Below are positions 38,457 through 44,893 of a stretch of DNA of 45,378 nucleotides, one piece after another. Below the pieces are notes generated by a model. The model ran no database searches. It was not told where the DNA came from and saw only the letters and a list, made by a program, of their open reading frames with translations. Made by a program: the position numbers and the translations under genes. The DNA is from Desulfuromonadales bacterium (GTDB taxonomy: Bacteria > Desulfobacterota > JAENJC01). Where the stretch lies: the NCBI GenBank assembly GCA_919902985.1, contig CAKKSC010000043.1, forward strand, positions 1 through 45,378, in the 5' to 3' direction. Numbering within the stretch: position 1 is the first letter of the stretch; the number at the start of each line of letters is the position of its first letter.

Positions 38457-38473
38457 GGAAAAGGAGAATATAA

Positions 38474-39940
38474 ATGAGCAAAAAAAACAATCTATACCTG
38501 TTATTGTTTTGTGTCGGTCTTGCAGCCTATGGCTGTGGAGCCAGCGGCACAAGCACAACTGAAACATTAAACAGCAATGATCAACAGACAAACACTGTTT
38601 TAAATGGAGTTATGCTGACAAACAGCATGCAGGGACAGTCCGTAGGACTCGTAGATGCGGATGGAGACGGGACTGCAGATAAAGTCGTAGGGGCGCCTTA
38701 TGCAGCCGTTTCCTCTCAGACCGGAGCTGTGATCGTTTATAAAGGGTCTTCGTCCGGTTTTTCTGCGGAACCAGCGTCACTTTTGACAGGTGATAACAAT
38801 TTCGGGTCTTCAATTGTCAAGCTTGAAAAAGGCAGTAGCGACACTTCGGAGAAGTTCGCTGTCGGAGCCATAAACGGTGACGGTATAGATGTCTCTCTTT
38901 GCGGCTCTGTTGCCGTATACCAGGCAGGCAGCAGTGGACCTCAGTTTTTGGTAAAGCTGTCAGGAGAAGGGCCTATGGATAAGTTTGGTTATTCCCTGGC
39001 CTCCGGCGATTTTAATGGCGACGGCAAAACCGATATTGCCATAGGCGCGCCATACCATAACCCTGCTCCCTCCCTTTACAGGCAGGGGGCCGTTTATATT
39101 TATCTGGGCCCTGATTTTGGGACAAAGATTGCATTACGCGCATCATCCGCGAACAAAGGTCTTGCCCGGGCAGTGGCAGCAGGCGATATTAATGGTGATG
39201 GAATTGCAGATCTTATAATATCCGCAAGCGGGAAGGTACTGGGTTTCTATGGAGGGACTTCTTTTGCCCCTACTATAGGTTCTCCTGACGTCACTATAAG
39301 CAGCTCTGCATCCGGCTTTGGAAAGTCAATAGCCGTTATCGGGGACATTGACGCTGATGGTAAGGGTGAAATCGCCATTGGAGCGCCGAATGCCGTTATT
39401 ACCCTCAGTAGCGTAAGCAGTCGGGATACAGGAAGCGTCCATATCATAAAAGGAGGAACAGGTATCAGAAGCATCAGTAATGCTGATACGTCAACAGATA
39501 AAATAGTCCGCGTTGACGGTGGCGCCCTTTTCGACAGGTTCGGTTCCTCCATCGTTCCTGTCGGCGATGTGGATGGTGACGGCAAGCCTGATTTTGCTGT
39601 TGGATCAACAATGGCAGACGTCAATGCAAACGACCTCAGCGGGAAGGTTTATCTTTTTAAAGGGAAGGACATAAGCGCCGGCACAACCCTTGCCAATTCG
39701 ACCTCATTCAGCGGGACCATAAAAGACCAGGCTTACGGGACCTTTCTTTCATCCACAGGTGACGGCAAATTACTTATTGGAGCGCCTAACTCAAATATGA
39801 ATACGGGCGGAGTCATTGTGGTTGACCTGGCCACAGGGGAAGTTGTAGCTGATGGCGGCACCGGTGGTACTGGCGGTGGCGGCGATGGACACGACCATGA
39901 CCATGATCATGCCCCTGTATTTGAAACCGATACGGAATAA
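38474..39940 (+). CDS. FG-GAP/integrin-alpha-like lipoprotein with His-rich tail
   Basis: 488 residues; AAGGAGA upstream. The signal ends in LAAYGC. The body has five Ca-binding FG-GAP repeats: DADGDGTADKVVGAP, DFNGDGKTDIAIGAP, DINGDGIADLIIS, DIDADGKGEIAIGAP and DVDGDGKPDFAVGS, with paired FG strands (FGSSIVKL, FGYSLASG, FGKSIAVIG, FGSSIVPVG), giving a seven-bladed propeller. The C-terminus is GGTGGGGDGHDHDHDHAPVF, a histidine/aspartate tail likely to bind a transition metal. Surface lipoprotein of unknown partner, between two cytochrome genes, so possibly a scaffold for them. Confidence 0.92.
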   Translation: MSKKNNLYLLLFCVGLAAYGCGASGTSTTETLNSNDQQTNTVLNGVMLTNSMQGQSVGLVDADGDGTADKVVGAPYAAVSSQTGAVIVYKGSSSGFSAEPASLLTGDNNFGSSIVKLEKGSSDTSEKFAVGAINGDGIDVSLCGSVAVYQAGSSGPQFLVKLSGEGPMDKFGYSLASGDFNGDGKTDIAIGAPYHNPAPSLYRQGAVYIYLGPDFGTKIALRASSANKGLARAVAAGDINGDGIADLIISASGKVLGFYGGTSFAPTIGSPDVTISSSASGFGKSIAVIGDIDADGKGEIAIGAPNAVITLSSVSSRDTGSVHIIKGGTGIRSISNADTSTDKIVRVDGGALFDRFGSSIVPVGDVDGDGKPDFAVGSTMADVNANDLSGKVYLFKGKDISAGTTLANSTSFSGTIKDQAYGTFLSSTGDGKLLIGAPNSNMNTGGVIVVDLATGEVVADGGTGGTGGGGDGHDHDHDHAPVFETDTE

Positions 39941-39995
39941 ATTAATGGGGACTGTCCTCGGTAAAAAGTAGACTAAATCAAGGAGGCACAAACTA

Positions 39996-41042
39996 ATGTA
40001 TAGAAATATTTATATAGCTGTAATGCTTTTATCACCCTTTCTCTTTTTAAATAGCGCCAGAGCCGGATCTTACGATTCTACCAATTTTACGTCAGCAGGC
40101 AGGGCCTTTCAACCTGTCCCCACCGGCCATATACCAGGCAAAGACAATGGCGTAGGTATAGGCACCCACGGTGTCGGCGAGGACTGTGGTATATGCCACA
40201 GAGAGACAAATTCAACAACGCCTGGAAAGGCAAGCAAATACCTTTTTACGATGGCAGGAACACTTTATGAGGACAAGGGTTCGACAAGACCATTGAAAGG
40301 CGGAGAGGTAATACTGCAGGATATCAATGGGAAGGTGATAAGCATGACTTCAAATGAGGTTGGCAACTTCTGGACATATGAGCCTATCGGCAGCAACCCT
40401 CAAGGTGTCAATGGCTACTCAAGCACCCCTCCGGGATATATTCCACTCTACACAACTGATGCCCCAGCGCCAGCTACAGATACTAGGACCTGGCAGTACA
40501 AGACATGGGTGAAAAACGGGGACCACGTGATACCTATGGTAACTGTAGCTCCTGTAGGCGGGGGATCTGACGGCACTTCGAGGATGGGGTGCTCCATGCA
40601 TCACTCGCCAATGGGAACAAGGGGAGGCCTATGGGCATCAACAAAAGGCACCCTTCCGTCTTATCCTGAATCAGGGCTCAGCTTTAAAAAACACATACTG
40701 CCGATATTCATGAGCAAGTGCGTCTCTTGTCATATGCCTGGAGCCGCAGCAACAAGGATAGTGACAAAATCGGACATAGAGAGCCCAAGCACCAGGGTTG
40801 ATTTTAGCGGGGGCCTTGATCTGACCTCTTACAACGGCTCAACAGTAGCGACAACGGACGGCATAACTCCAGCAACAAAGAAAGGTGTAAAGGATGTGGT
40901 GAACAAGCTGCTTAGCACAAATCTGATAAGCAATAATAATTCTTCAATGCTAACTCACGCCGGAGGCGGGTTCTGGAGCGAAACCGACGCTGATTATAAG
41001 GCTATAAAACAGTGGATCGAGGAAGGCGCTAAGGATAATTAA
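39996..41042 (+). CDS. c-type cytochrome with a degenerate second haem site
   Basis: 348 residues; AGGAGG upstream. Signal peptide with a SARAG cleavage region. Haem sites: CGICH (64-68) and CVSCH (242-246). At residues 199-203 a third site reads CSMHH, where the second cysteine is replaced by histidine; in the sibling at 38004 the equivalent place is a true CNRCH. Between the first two is the same beta-sandwich insert (GTLYEDKGSTRPLKGGEVIL, SNEVGNFWTYEPIG). The C-terminal part (LDLTSYNGSTVATTDGI, DADYKAIKQWIEEGA) resembles planctomycete-type cytochrome C domains. Probably a periplasmic electron carrier. Confidence 0.88.
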   Translation: MYRNIYIAVMLLSPFLFLNSARAGSYDSTNFTSAGRAFQPVPTGHIPGKDNGVGIGTHGVGEDCGICHRETNSTTPGKASKYLFTMAGTLYEDKGSTRPLKGGEVILQDINGKVISMTSNEVGNFWTYEPIGSNPQGVNGYSSTPPGYIPLYTTDAPAPATDTRTWQYKTWVKNGDHVIPMVTVAPVGGGSDGTSRMGCSMHHSPMGTRGGLWASTKGTLPSYPESGLSFKKHILPIFMSKCVSCHMPGAAATRIVTKSDIESPSTRVDFSGGLDLTSYNGSTVATTDGITPATKKGVKDVVNKLLSTNLISNNNSSMLTHAGGGFWSETDADYKAIKQWIEEGAKDN

Positions 41043-41047
41043 AAGAA

Positions 41048-41133
41048 CGTGAGTCGTGAATCTTAAATCGTGAACAGAAAAATATAGAACCCTTTTTCCT
41101 CCTCAGTTTACGGTTCACGGCTAACGGTCCACG
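41048..41133. repeat. Inverted heptamer blocks
   Basis: CGTGAGT, CGTGAAT, CTTAAAT, CGTGAAC (41048-41075) followed by GTTTACG, GTTCACG, GCTAACG, GTCCACG (41106-41133). CGTGAAC and GTTCACG are exact complements, so the blocks can fold into a stem. They fill the gap before the YHS gene. Confidence 0.85.
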
Positions 41134-41141
41134 GATTTTGG

Positions 41142-41483
41142 ATGGCAAAGATAAAGAAAAAGTCCTTAGATAAAGGCAAGAAATCTTTTATTGCCTGGAT
41201 GATGGTTTTAGGTGTATTATTAATATGCTCTTACGCAGCTTTCATGGGGATAATGAGTAAGCCCCGCAAGCACCTCACCCCCCCACATCCCCCCCTTACT
41301 ACGGGGGGGCAAGAGGGGGTAGCAAAGGTGGTTGACCCTGTCTGCGGTATGGAGGTGGCGCCGCCGGCTGAGGGTCATATTGAGTACCGGGCAAAACACT
41401 ATTATTTTTGCAGTATTGTCTGCAAAGAAGAGTTTGAAAAGGAACCGGGAAAATATATAAAACAAACCCCATCCTTACCCTAA
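41142..41483 (+). CDS. Membrane-anchored YHS-domain protein
   Basis: 113 residues. One membrane helix (SFIAWMMVLGVLLICSYAAF) then a linker containing LTPPHPPLTTGGQEGV, encoded by a dispersed C/G palindrome (41274-41322). The C-terminal half is a YHS domain: VVDPVCGMEV, YRAKHYYFCSIVCKEEFEKE, PGKYI, with the three conserved cysteines that bind metal (Cu, Ag or Hg in relatives). It faces the periplasm if the N-terminus is inside. Upstream ribosome-site evidence is weak. It opens a short run of metal-related genes up to 44491. Confidence 0.88.
   Translation: MAKIKKKSLDKGKKSFIAWMMVLGVLLICSYAAFMGIMSKPRKHLTPPHPPLTTGGQEGVAKVVDPVCGMEVAPPAEGHIEYRAKHYYFCSIVCKEEFEKEPGKYIKQTPSLP
41274..41322. repeat. C/G-run palindrome inside the YHS gene
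   Basis: Runs of C, a centre CTTACTACG, runs of G. It is the same family as 28152-28193 in gspE and encodes the PPHPPLTTGGQ linker. Confidence 0.85.
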
Positions 41484-41526
41484 CCCTCTACGCTCAGGGC
41501 ATAAACCCTTGAAAAGGAGGAAATAT

Positions 41527-41604
41527 ATGGTTTCCCTCTCCCTCAGGGAGAGGGTCAGGGTGAGGGTGGGGAGCAATCTATCTGATATGAAAGGAGGTGA
41601 ATAA
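41527..41604 (+). other. 25-codon ORF on a dispersed repeat behind a strong ribosome site
   Basis: AAAAGGAGGAAATAT leads to ATG 41527; the product, starting MVSLSLRERVRVRV, is simply the translation of the CTCTCCCTCAGGGAGAGG palindrome (41530-41570, related to 24225-24262). It ends at TAA 41602, just before the next gene, whose own GGAGGTGA lies at 41593. It may be a start site separated from its gene by insertion of the repeat, or a leader peptide. Low confidence as a gene. Confidence 0.3.
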
Positions 41605-41609
41605 GAAGA

Positions 41610-41918
41610 ATGAAGAAACATATCAAAGTAATATGCACTCTCTTGGTGGCATTGTCCTTTGCCGCGGTAGTATCTGCAGACGATGATATTAAGTATGAAG
41701 GGACCATATCTAATATTAACACAATAGCCAACACCTTTGACCTGAAGACCAGCAGCGGGAACATTTCTCTCTACGTGAGAGTAATGAGCAAGATGAAGAT
41801 CAATGGTGAAAACAAACCGATGTCTGCCATACCATCCGGAAGTGAGGCCAAGTGTACAGCCTTCATGAAGAGTGACAGGCTTACCGTCAAGGAGTGCATC
41901 GTTACACCAAAGCAATAG
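41610..41918 (+). CDS. Small exported OB-like protein
   Basis: 102 residues with a signal peptide (VICTLLVALSFAAVVSA). The mature part is about 80 residues of alternating strands: IKYEGTISNINTIANTFDLK, GNISLYVRVMSKMKINGE, SGSEAKCTAFMKSDRL, ending in VKECIVTPKQ, with two cysteines that may form a disulfide. It resembles DUF5666-type small OB folds (tentative). GGAGGTGA lies about nine bases upstream. A terminator follows at 41937. Confidence 0.78.
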   Translation: MKKHIKVICTLLVALSFAAVVSADDDIKYEGTISNINTIANTFDLKTSSGNISLYVRVMSKMKINGENKPMSAIPSGSEAKCTAFMKSDRLTVKECIVTPKQ

Positions 41919-41936
41919 AATGCATTGGTGAACTCA

Positions 41937-41968
41937 AAGGGGCGTTGCCATAACGCCCCTTATTTTTT
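41937..41968 (+). terminator. Rho-independent terminator
   Basis: Ten-base stem AAGGGGCGTT/AACGCCCCTT (41937-41946 with 41952-41961), a five-base loop and a run of T. Confidence 0.93.
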
Positions 41969-41998
41969 TAGAACAATCTTGGATAATGGCGGTGTGAT

Positions 41999-42886
41999 AT
42001 GAAAGTTTCGAGTTTCGGGTTTCGAGTTCCGAGTTTTATTTTACTTGCATCTTGCATCTTGCATCTTGCATCTAATTCTGCCCATGCCCATCTGCCCATG
42101 GAGACGGAATATGCAGAAACGCTGTCTAAGGACAGTTGGGAGGTAAGGTTCCACGGCGGATATATGGATATGTCCAACGGCGAGAACAACTGGATGAAGG
42201 AGCAGATGTATGAGCTCAGCGTAGGGTATGGCCTTACAAGAGACTTCTCTCTTTATATCCAGCCTACTTACAAAGTGAAAGAGATGAAGATGTCTGGTGG
42301 GGTGATCATGAAAGAAAGCGCCTCTGGGGTCGGAGATACGGATCTCCTTGCAAGATACAGGTTCAGGAAGAAGGACAGAGAGGACGGCTCTTGCCAACAG
42401 GCCATTCTTCTCGGCGTAAAACTCCCCACAGGGGCTTGGAACATAGAAGAAAACGGCACGAGGTTGATGGATATGGTCCAGCCAGGGACAGGTTCCACAG
42501 ATTACAGTGCAGGGTTTGCCGTTACACATAGGAAAGGCAACTTCACACTGGACGGAGATGTCATATATACGATCACTACAGAAAATCAGAAGAACTATAA
42601 GTTCGGGAATCTCCTCAGGTATGACCTGGCCGGACTCTATCAGATAGAAGACCTTTACCTCATGATGGAGTTGAACGGAAGGGTCACCGGGGAGGATGAG
42701 GTAAGCGGCATTGGACAGGACAACACCGGCGGGCATCAGATATTTATAAACCCAGGTGTCAGCTATCATATCCTGCCCAACCTGATGCTGATGCTGTCTG
42801 TCCAGGTTCCGATCTACACCGATATGAACGGTGAGGCACAGAAGACGAACTATCATGCGATGGGAGGATTGCATTGGTACTATTAA
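41999..42886 (+). CDS. Outer-membrane barrel (phenol-MetA-like transporter fold)
   Basis: 295 residues. Almost the whole signal peptide (VSSFGFRVPS, then LLASCILHLAS) is encoded by nine heptamers (42005-42071). The mature part consists of amphipathic strands: SWEVRFHGGYMDMSN, MYELSVGYGLTRDFSLYIQP, GVGDTDLLARYRFR, QAILLGVKLPTGAWN, STDYSAGFAVTHRKGNF, INPGVSYHILPNLMLMLSVQ, with a final aromatic (HWYY). The GVGDTDLLARYRF and LGVKLPTG motifs are typical of the putative outer-membrane transporter group that includes PF13557-like proteins. Located with YHS, HMA and CcdA genes, so a metal-related role is possible (inference). Confidence 0.85.
   Translation: MKVSSFGFRVPSFILLASCILHLASNSAHAHLPMETEYAETLSKDSWEVRFHGGYMDMSNGENNWMKEQMYELSVGYGLTRDFSLYIQPTYKVKEMKMSGGVIMKESASGVGDTDLLARYRFRKKDREDGSCQQAILLGVKLPTGAWNIEENGTRLMDMVQPGTGSTDYSAGFAVTHRKGNFTLDGDVIYTITTENQKNYKFGNLLRYDLAGLYQIEDLYLMMELNGRVTGEDEVSGIGQDNTGGHQIFINPGVSYHILPNLMLMLSVQVPIYTDMNGEAQKTNYHAMGGLHWYY
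42005..42071 (+). repeat. Nine heptamers encoding a signal peptide
   Basis: GTTTCGA, GTTTCGG, GTTTCGA, GTTCCGA (42005-42032), a short break, then four perfect CTTGCAT (42044-42071). Three CTTGCAT units translate to LASCILH. Confidence 0.92.
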
Positions 42887-42937
42887 GGGCAGTTATCAGT
42901 GACCAGTACCCTCAAGGGCATAAAGGGCCAGGAGTCA

Positions 42938-42987
42938 GTAGAAACAGGCCTTCAGGTCTGTTAACATGTCTTAAGCCATATTTCTAC
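42938..42987. repeat. BIME: two head-to-head 25-bp REPs
   Basis: The same 50-bp left-right arrangement as 7871-7920, with a few base changes (ACAGGCCTTCAGGTCTGT stem, then ACATGTC...). It lies ten bases before the HMA gene start; the open frame upstream of that ATG is only the REP translated. Confidence 0.9.
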
Positions 42988-42996
42988 CTCTTTATA

Positions 42997-43314
42997 ATGC
43001 TCACTATTCACTCTTCATTATTAACTTCACCTGCATTCGCAGAGGAAAAGGTTTACAGGATCAATATTGAGGGGATGCACTGCAAGATGTGCGTTTACCG
43101 TGTGACTAAATCATTGAAGAAGCTGAAGCAGGTGAAAGATGTGGAAGTGGACCTGGACGGCGGAACGGCAACTGTAACCCTGTATGATGGCGAAGGCCTG
43201 GCAACCACAGACTTAGAAGAGGCTGTTGAAGACAGTGGGTATAAACCGAATGGGGTGGAAGTTGTAGGGGCGAATGGCCATTCTCCCGATAAAGAAGAGG
43301 AAGTCAGAAAATAG
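42997..43314 (+). CDS. Periplasmic heavy-metal-associated (HMA) protein
   Basis: 105 residues from ATG 42997, giving a short signal peptide (LTIHSSLLTSPAFA); the longer frame runs back through a REP. The body is a ferredoxin-like HMA domain with GMHCKMCVYRV (Cys29 and Cys32), LKQVKDVEVDLDGGTATVTL and LEEAVEDSGY, the MerP/CopZ type that binds one Cu(I) or Hg(II) between two cysteines. Location in the periplasm points to a MerP-like or copper-relay role. No clear ribosome site. CcdA follows eight bases later and is probably in the same operon. Confidence 0.9.
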   Translation: MLTIHSSLLTSPAFAEEKVYRINIEGMHCKMCVYRVTKSLKKLKQVKDVEVDLDGGTATVTLYDGEGLATTDLEEAVEDSGYKPNGVEVVGANGHSPDKEEEVRK

Positions 43315-43322
43315 GAGAAAAT

Positions 43323-44033
43323 ATGGGCGCTGAAAACGTATCATTAATGATCGCCTTTACCGCAGGGATTCTTTCATTTGTCTCCCCTTGCGTCCTGCCG
43401 CTGATACCGTCTTACGTGACTTACATCTCAGGGGTATCGCTTGAAAAATTGACTGTTGGCGACGACAGGGGGGCCAGGTGGGGGACATTCTTTCACTCAC
43501 TCGCCTTTGTGGCAGGGTTCTCTCTTATATTTATAATGCTTGGCGCCTCCGCCACCATGCTGGGGCAGTTTATGGCAAAGAACCAGGTGATCATTAGAAA
43601 GATTGGGGGCGTAATTGTTGTGGGCCTTGGCATTCACTTCACCGGTATTATAAACTTCGGATTTCTTCAACAGTACAAGAAGATGGAGTTTGCAACGAAG
43701 CCGGTCGGCTACCTTGGCTCAATATTGGTCGGGATGGTGTTCGCTGCAGGATGGACCCCTTGCATAGGGCCTATACTGGCTTCCATCCTGCTATACGCGT
43801 CCACCTCCGAGACAATGGGGAAAGGGATAGGTCTACTCGCCGCATATTCCCTTGGTCTGGGGATCCCTTTTATCCTGTCAGCCATAGCAATAAACAGGTT
43901 CTTCAGATTCTTTAACGGGATAAAGAAGTATATGAAGGTAATATCCATTATAAGCGGCATATTCCTTGTCATTATCGGGATACTGATTTATACGAATTAC
44001 CTGACGATTATAGCGCAGTATCTGAGTTGGTAA
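43323..44033 (+). CDS. ccdA: Thiol-disulfide electron transporter CcdA
   Basis: 236 residues; GGAGAAA upstream. Six membrane helices. The conserved cysteine motifs are present: SFVSPCVLPLIPSYVTYISG in helix 1 and AAGWTPCIGPILASIL in helix 4. CcdA moves electrons from cytoplasmic thioredoxin to periplasmic TlpA/ResA-type proteins, which keep apocytochrome and metal-site thiols reduced. Two such TlpA proteins are in the window (4943, 35999), along with many c-type cytochromes that need this step. It is co-directional with the HMA gene, and a REP pair follows three bases after its stop. Confidence 0.96.
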   Translation: MGAENVSLMIAFTAGILSFVSPCVLPLIPSYVTYISGVSLEKLTVGDDRGARWGTFFHSLAFVAGFSLIFIMLGASATMLGQFMAKNQVIIRKIGGVIVVGLGIHFTGIINFGFLQQYKKMEFATKPVGYLGSILVGMVFAAGWTPCIGPILASILLYASTSETMGKGIGLLAAYSLGLGIPFILSAIAINRFFRFFNGIKKYMKVISIISGIFLVIIGILIYTNYLTIIAQYLSW

Positions 44034-44036
44034 TTT

Positions 44037-44086
44037 GTAGAAACAGGCCTTCAGGCCTGTTAACATGTCTTAAGCCATGTTTCTAC
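44037..44086. repeat. BIME: two head-to-head 25-bp REPs
   Basis: Third 50-bp left-right copy, three bases after the ccdA stop and 18 bases before the next ATG. Its translation gives the same RNRPSGLLTCLKP string as the copy at 42938, showing it is repeat, not protein. Confidence 0.92.
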
Positions 44087-44104
44087 TTGGATTGTAAGAA
44101 AATC

Positions 44105-44491
44105 ATGCGATTACATAACTTAAAACATAAAATAGTCTCGATCCTTTTGTTGTTATCAATCTTCAACTTCAACCTCGTCATCCTGCCGGTCCAGGCAGAA
44201 GAAGGTTGTCATTGCGACCATCCACATGGAGAGAACGGGTTTGCCTGTTTCTGCGGGAACTCCATGGAAAAACCGCACTGCGACACAAAAGGTCCAGCCC
44301 TGAGCAAGGGACACTGCGGACTTGATAAGGAGAGCACCGACTTCAGCATTCCGGCCCACGAATATCCCTCCCTTCTTTCAAATGAGGGTGTAGATTTGAG
44401 AATTCATATGTCAATCCTCAAAATGGCGGACGGCGGGGCCATTGATTGCGCCGATCTGCTTCCCATTGAACACCCCCCTTCAACGCTCTAA
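44105..44491 (+). CDS. Exported Cys/His-rich small protein
   Basis: 128 residues from ATG 44105, chosen because the upstream open frame is only translated REP. The signal peptide (IVSILLLLSIFNFNLVILPVQA) is followed by a Cys/His cluster: EGCHCDHPHGENGFACFCG, then KPHCDTKGPALSKGHC. A hydrophobic middle (DLRIHMSILKMADGG, DCADLL) ends in EHPPSTL. It shares its layout with the protein at 35344. The CxC pairs and histidines suggest binding of a soft metal or a labile disulfide that CcdA could reduce. No named family recognised. Confidence 0.75.
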   Translation: MRLHNLKHKIVSILLLLSIFNFNLVILPVQAEEGCHCDHPHGENGFACFCGNSMEKPHCDTKGPALSKGHCGLDKESTDFSIPAHEYPSLLSNEGVDLRIHMSILKMADGGAIDCADLLPIEHPPSTL

Positions 44492-44542
44492 GCTTCATTA
44501 AACATCTCAAGCATTTAATAATTACTGCAAAGTACATTTAAC

Positions 44543-44640
44543 CGCGGAGACACAGAGGTACGGAGAGTTTCTCGTTCCGTTTCTCATTTGTTTTACATTG
44601 TTCACTTCTCTGCGTCTCAGCGGTAAAGCTAAAACTTTTA
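44543..44640. repeat. CTCTGCG-type inverted repeat
   Basis: ACCGCGGAGACACAGAGG near 44543-44560 and CTCTGCGTCTCAGCGGT near 44611-44627 are approximate inverses. It is related to the repeats at 13281 and 21400 and occupies most of the 161-base gap. Confidence 0.7.
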
Positions 44641-44652
44641 ACGGAGGTTTCC

Positions 44653-44841
44653 ATGGCAGACAGATATAAACCAAGGAAGCCCAGGACAAAAGCCTCTAAA
44701 AGGGTTTACGAATTCTGGTGCTTCTATCATAAAAGGTTTTTTGACGAAAGTAAGAAGTTCGGGCATTGCATACCAAAAAAATGCTTTGAGTTCAATCAGG
44801 AGCATTACCTTGAAAGGATGGGGATGCGGCAGGCTGCTTAA
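44653..44841 (+). CDS. Small Cys/His protein, hypothetical
   Basis: 62 residues; GGAGG six bases before the ATG is a good ribosome site. The N-terminus is very basic (YKPRKPRTKASKRVYEF). It contains CFYHKRFFDESKKFGHC and KKCFEFNQEHY, so C-x2-H and H-C-x4-C elements that could hold a zinc ion. No signal peptide, so probably cytoplasmic, perhaps nucleic-acid binding. A GTAG-type hairpin follows. No family recognised; reality is supported by the ribosome site and composition. Confidence 0.65.
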   Translation: MADRYKPRKPRTKASKRVYEFWCFYHKRFFDESKKFGHCIPKKCFEFNQEHYLERMGMRQAA

Positions 44842-44848
44842 AAAGTGC

Positions 44849-44874
44849 AGAGACGCCCTTCAGGGCGTCTCTAC
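44849..44874 (-). repeat. Third type of GTAG-footed hairpin
   Basis: On the minus strand it reads GTAGAGACGCCC, then a GAAG turn and GGCGTCTCT: a long stem with the GTAG foot of REPs but a different stem sequence. It may act as a bidirectional terminator between the two converging genes. Confidence 0.75.
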
Positions 44875-44893
44875 ATATTTACAATGTTTCGTA

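Noticed and set aside
41475-41915. 146-codon minus-strand frame opposite 41610
   Set aside because: Mirror of a gene with signal peptide and ribosome site; part is translated repeat.
42041-42874. 277-codon minus-strand frame opposite the barrel gene at 41999
   Set aside because: Mirror of a gene with a clear signal peptide and barrel strands; no ribosome site or domain.
42874-42996. Longer N-terminus of the HMA protein
   Set aside because: The extra residues include RNRPSGLLTCLKP, the translated REP, which also appears before the unrelated gene at 44105.
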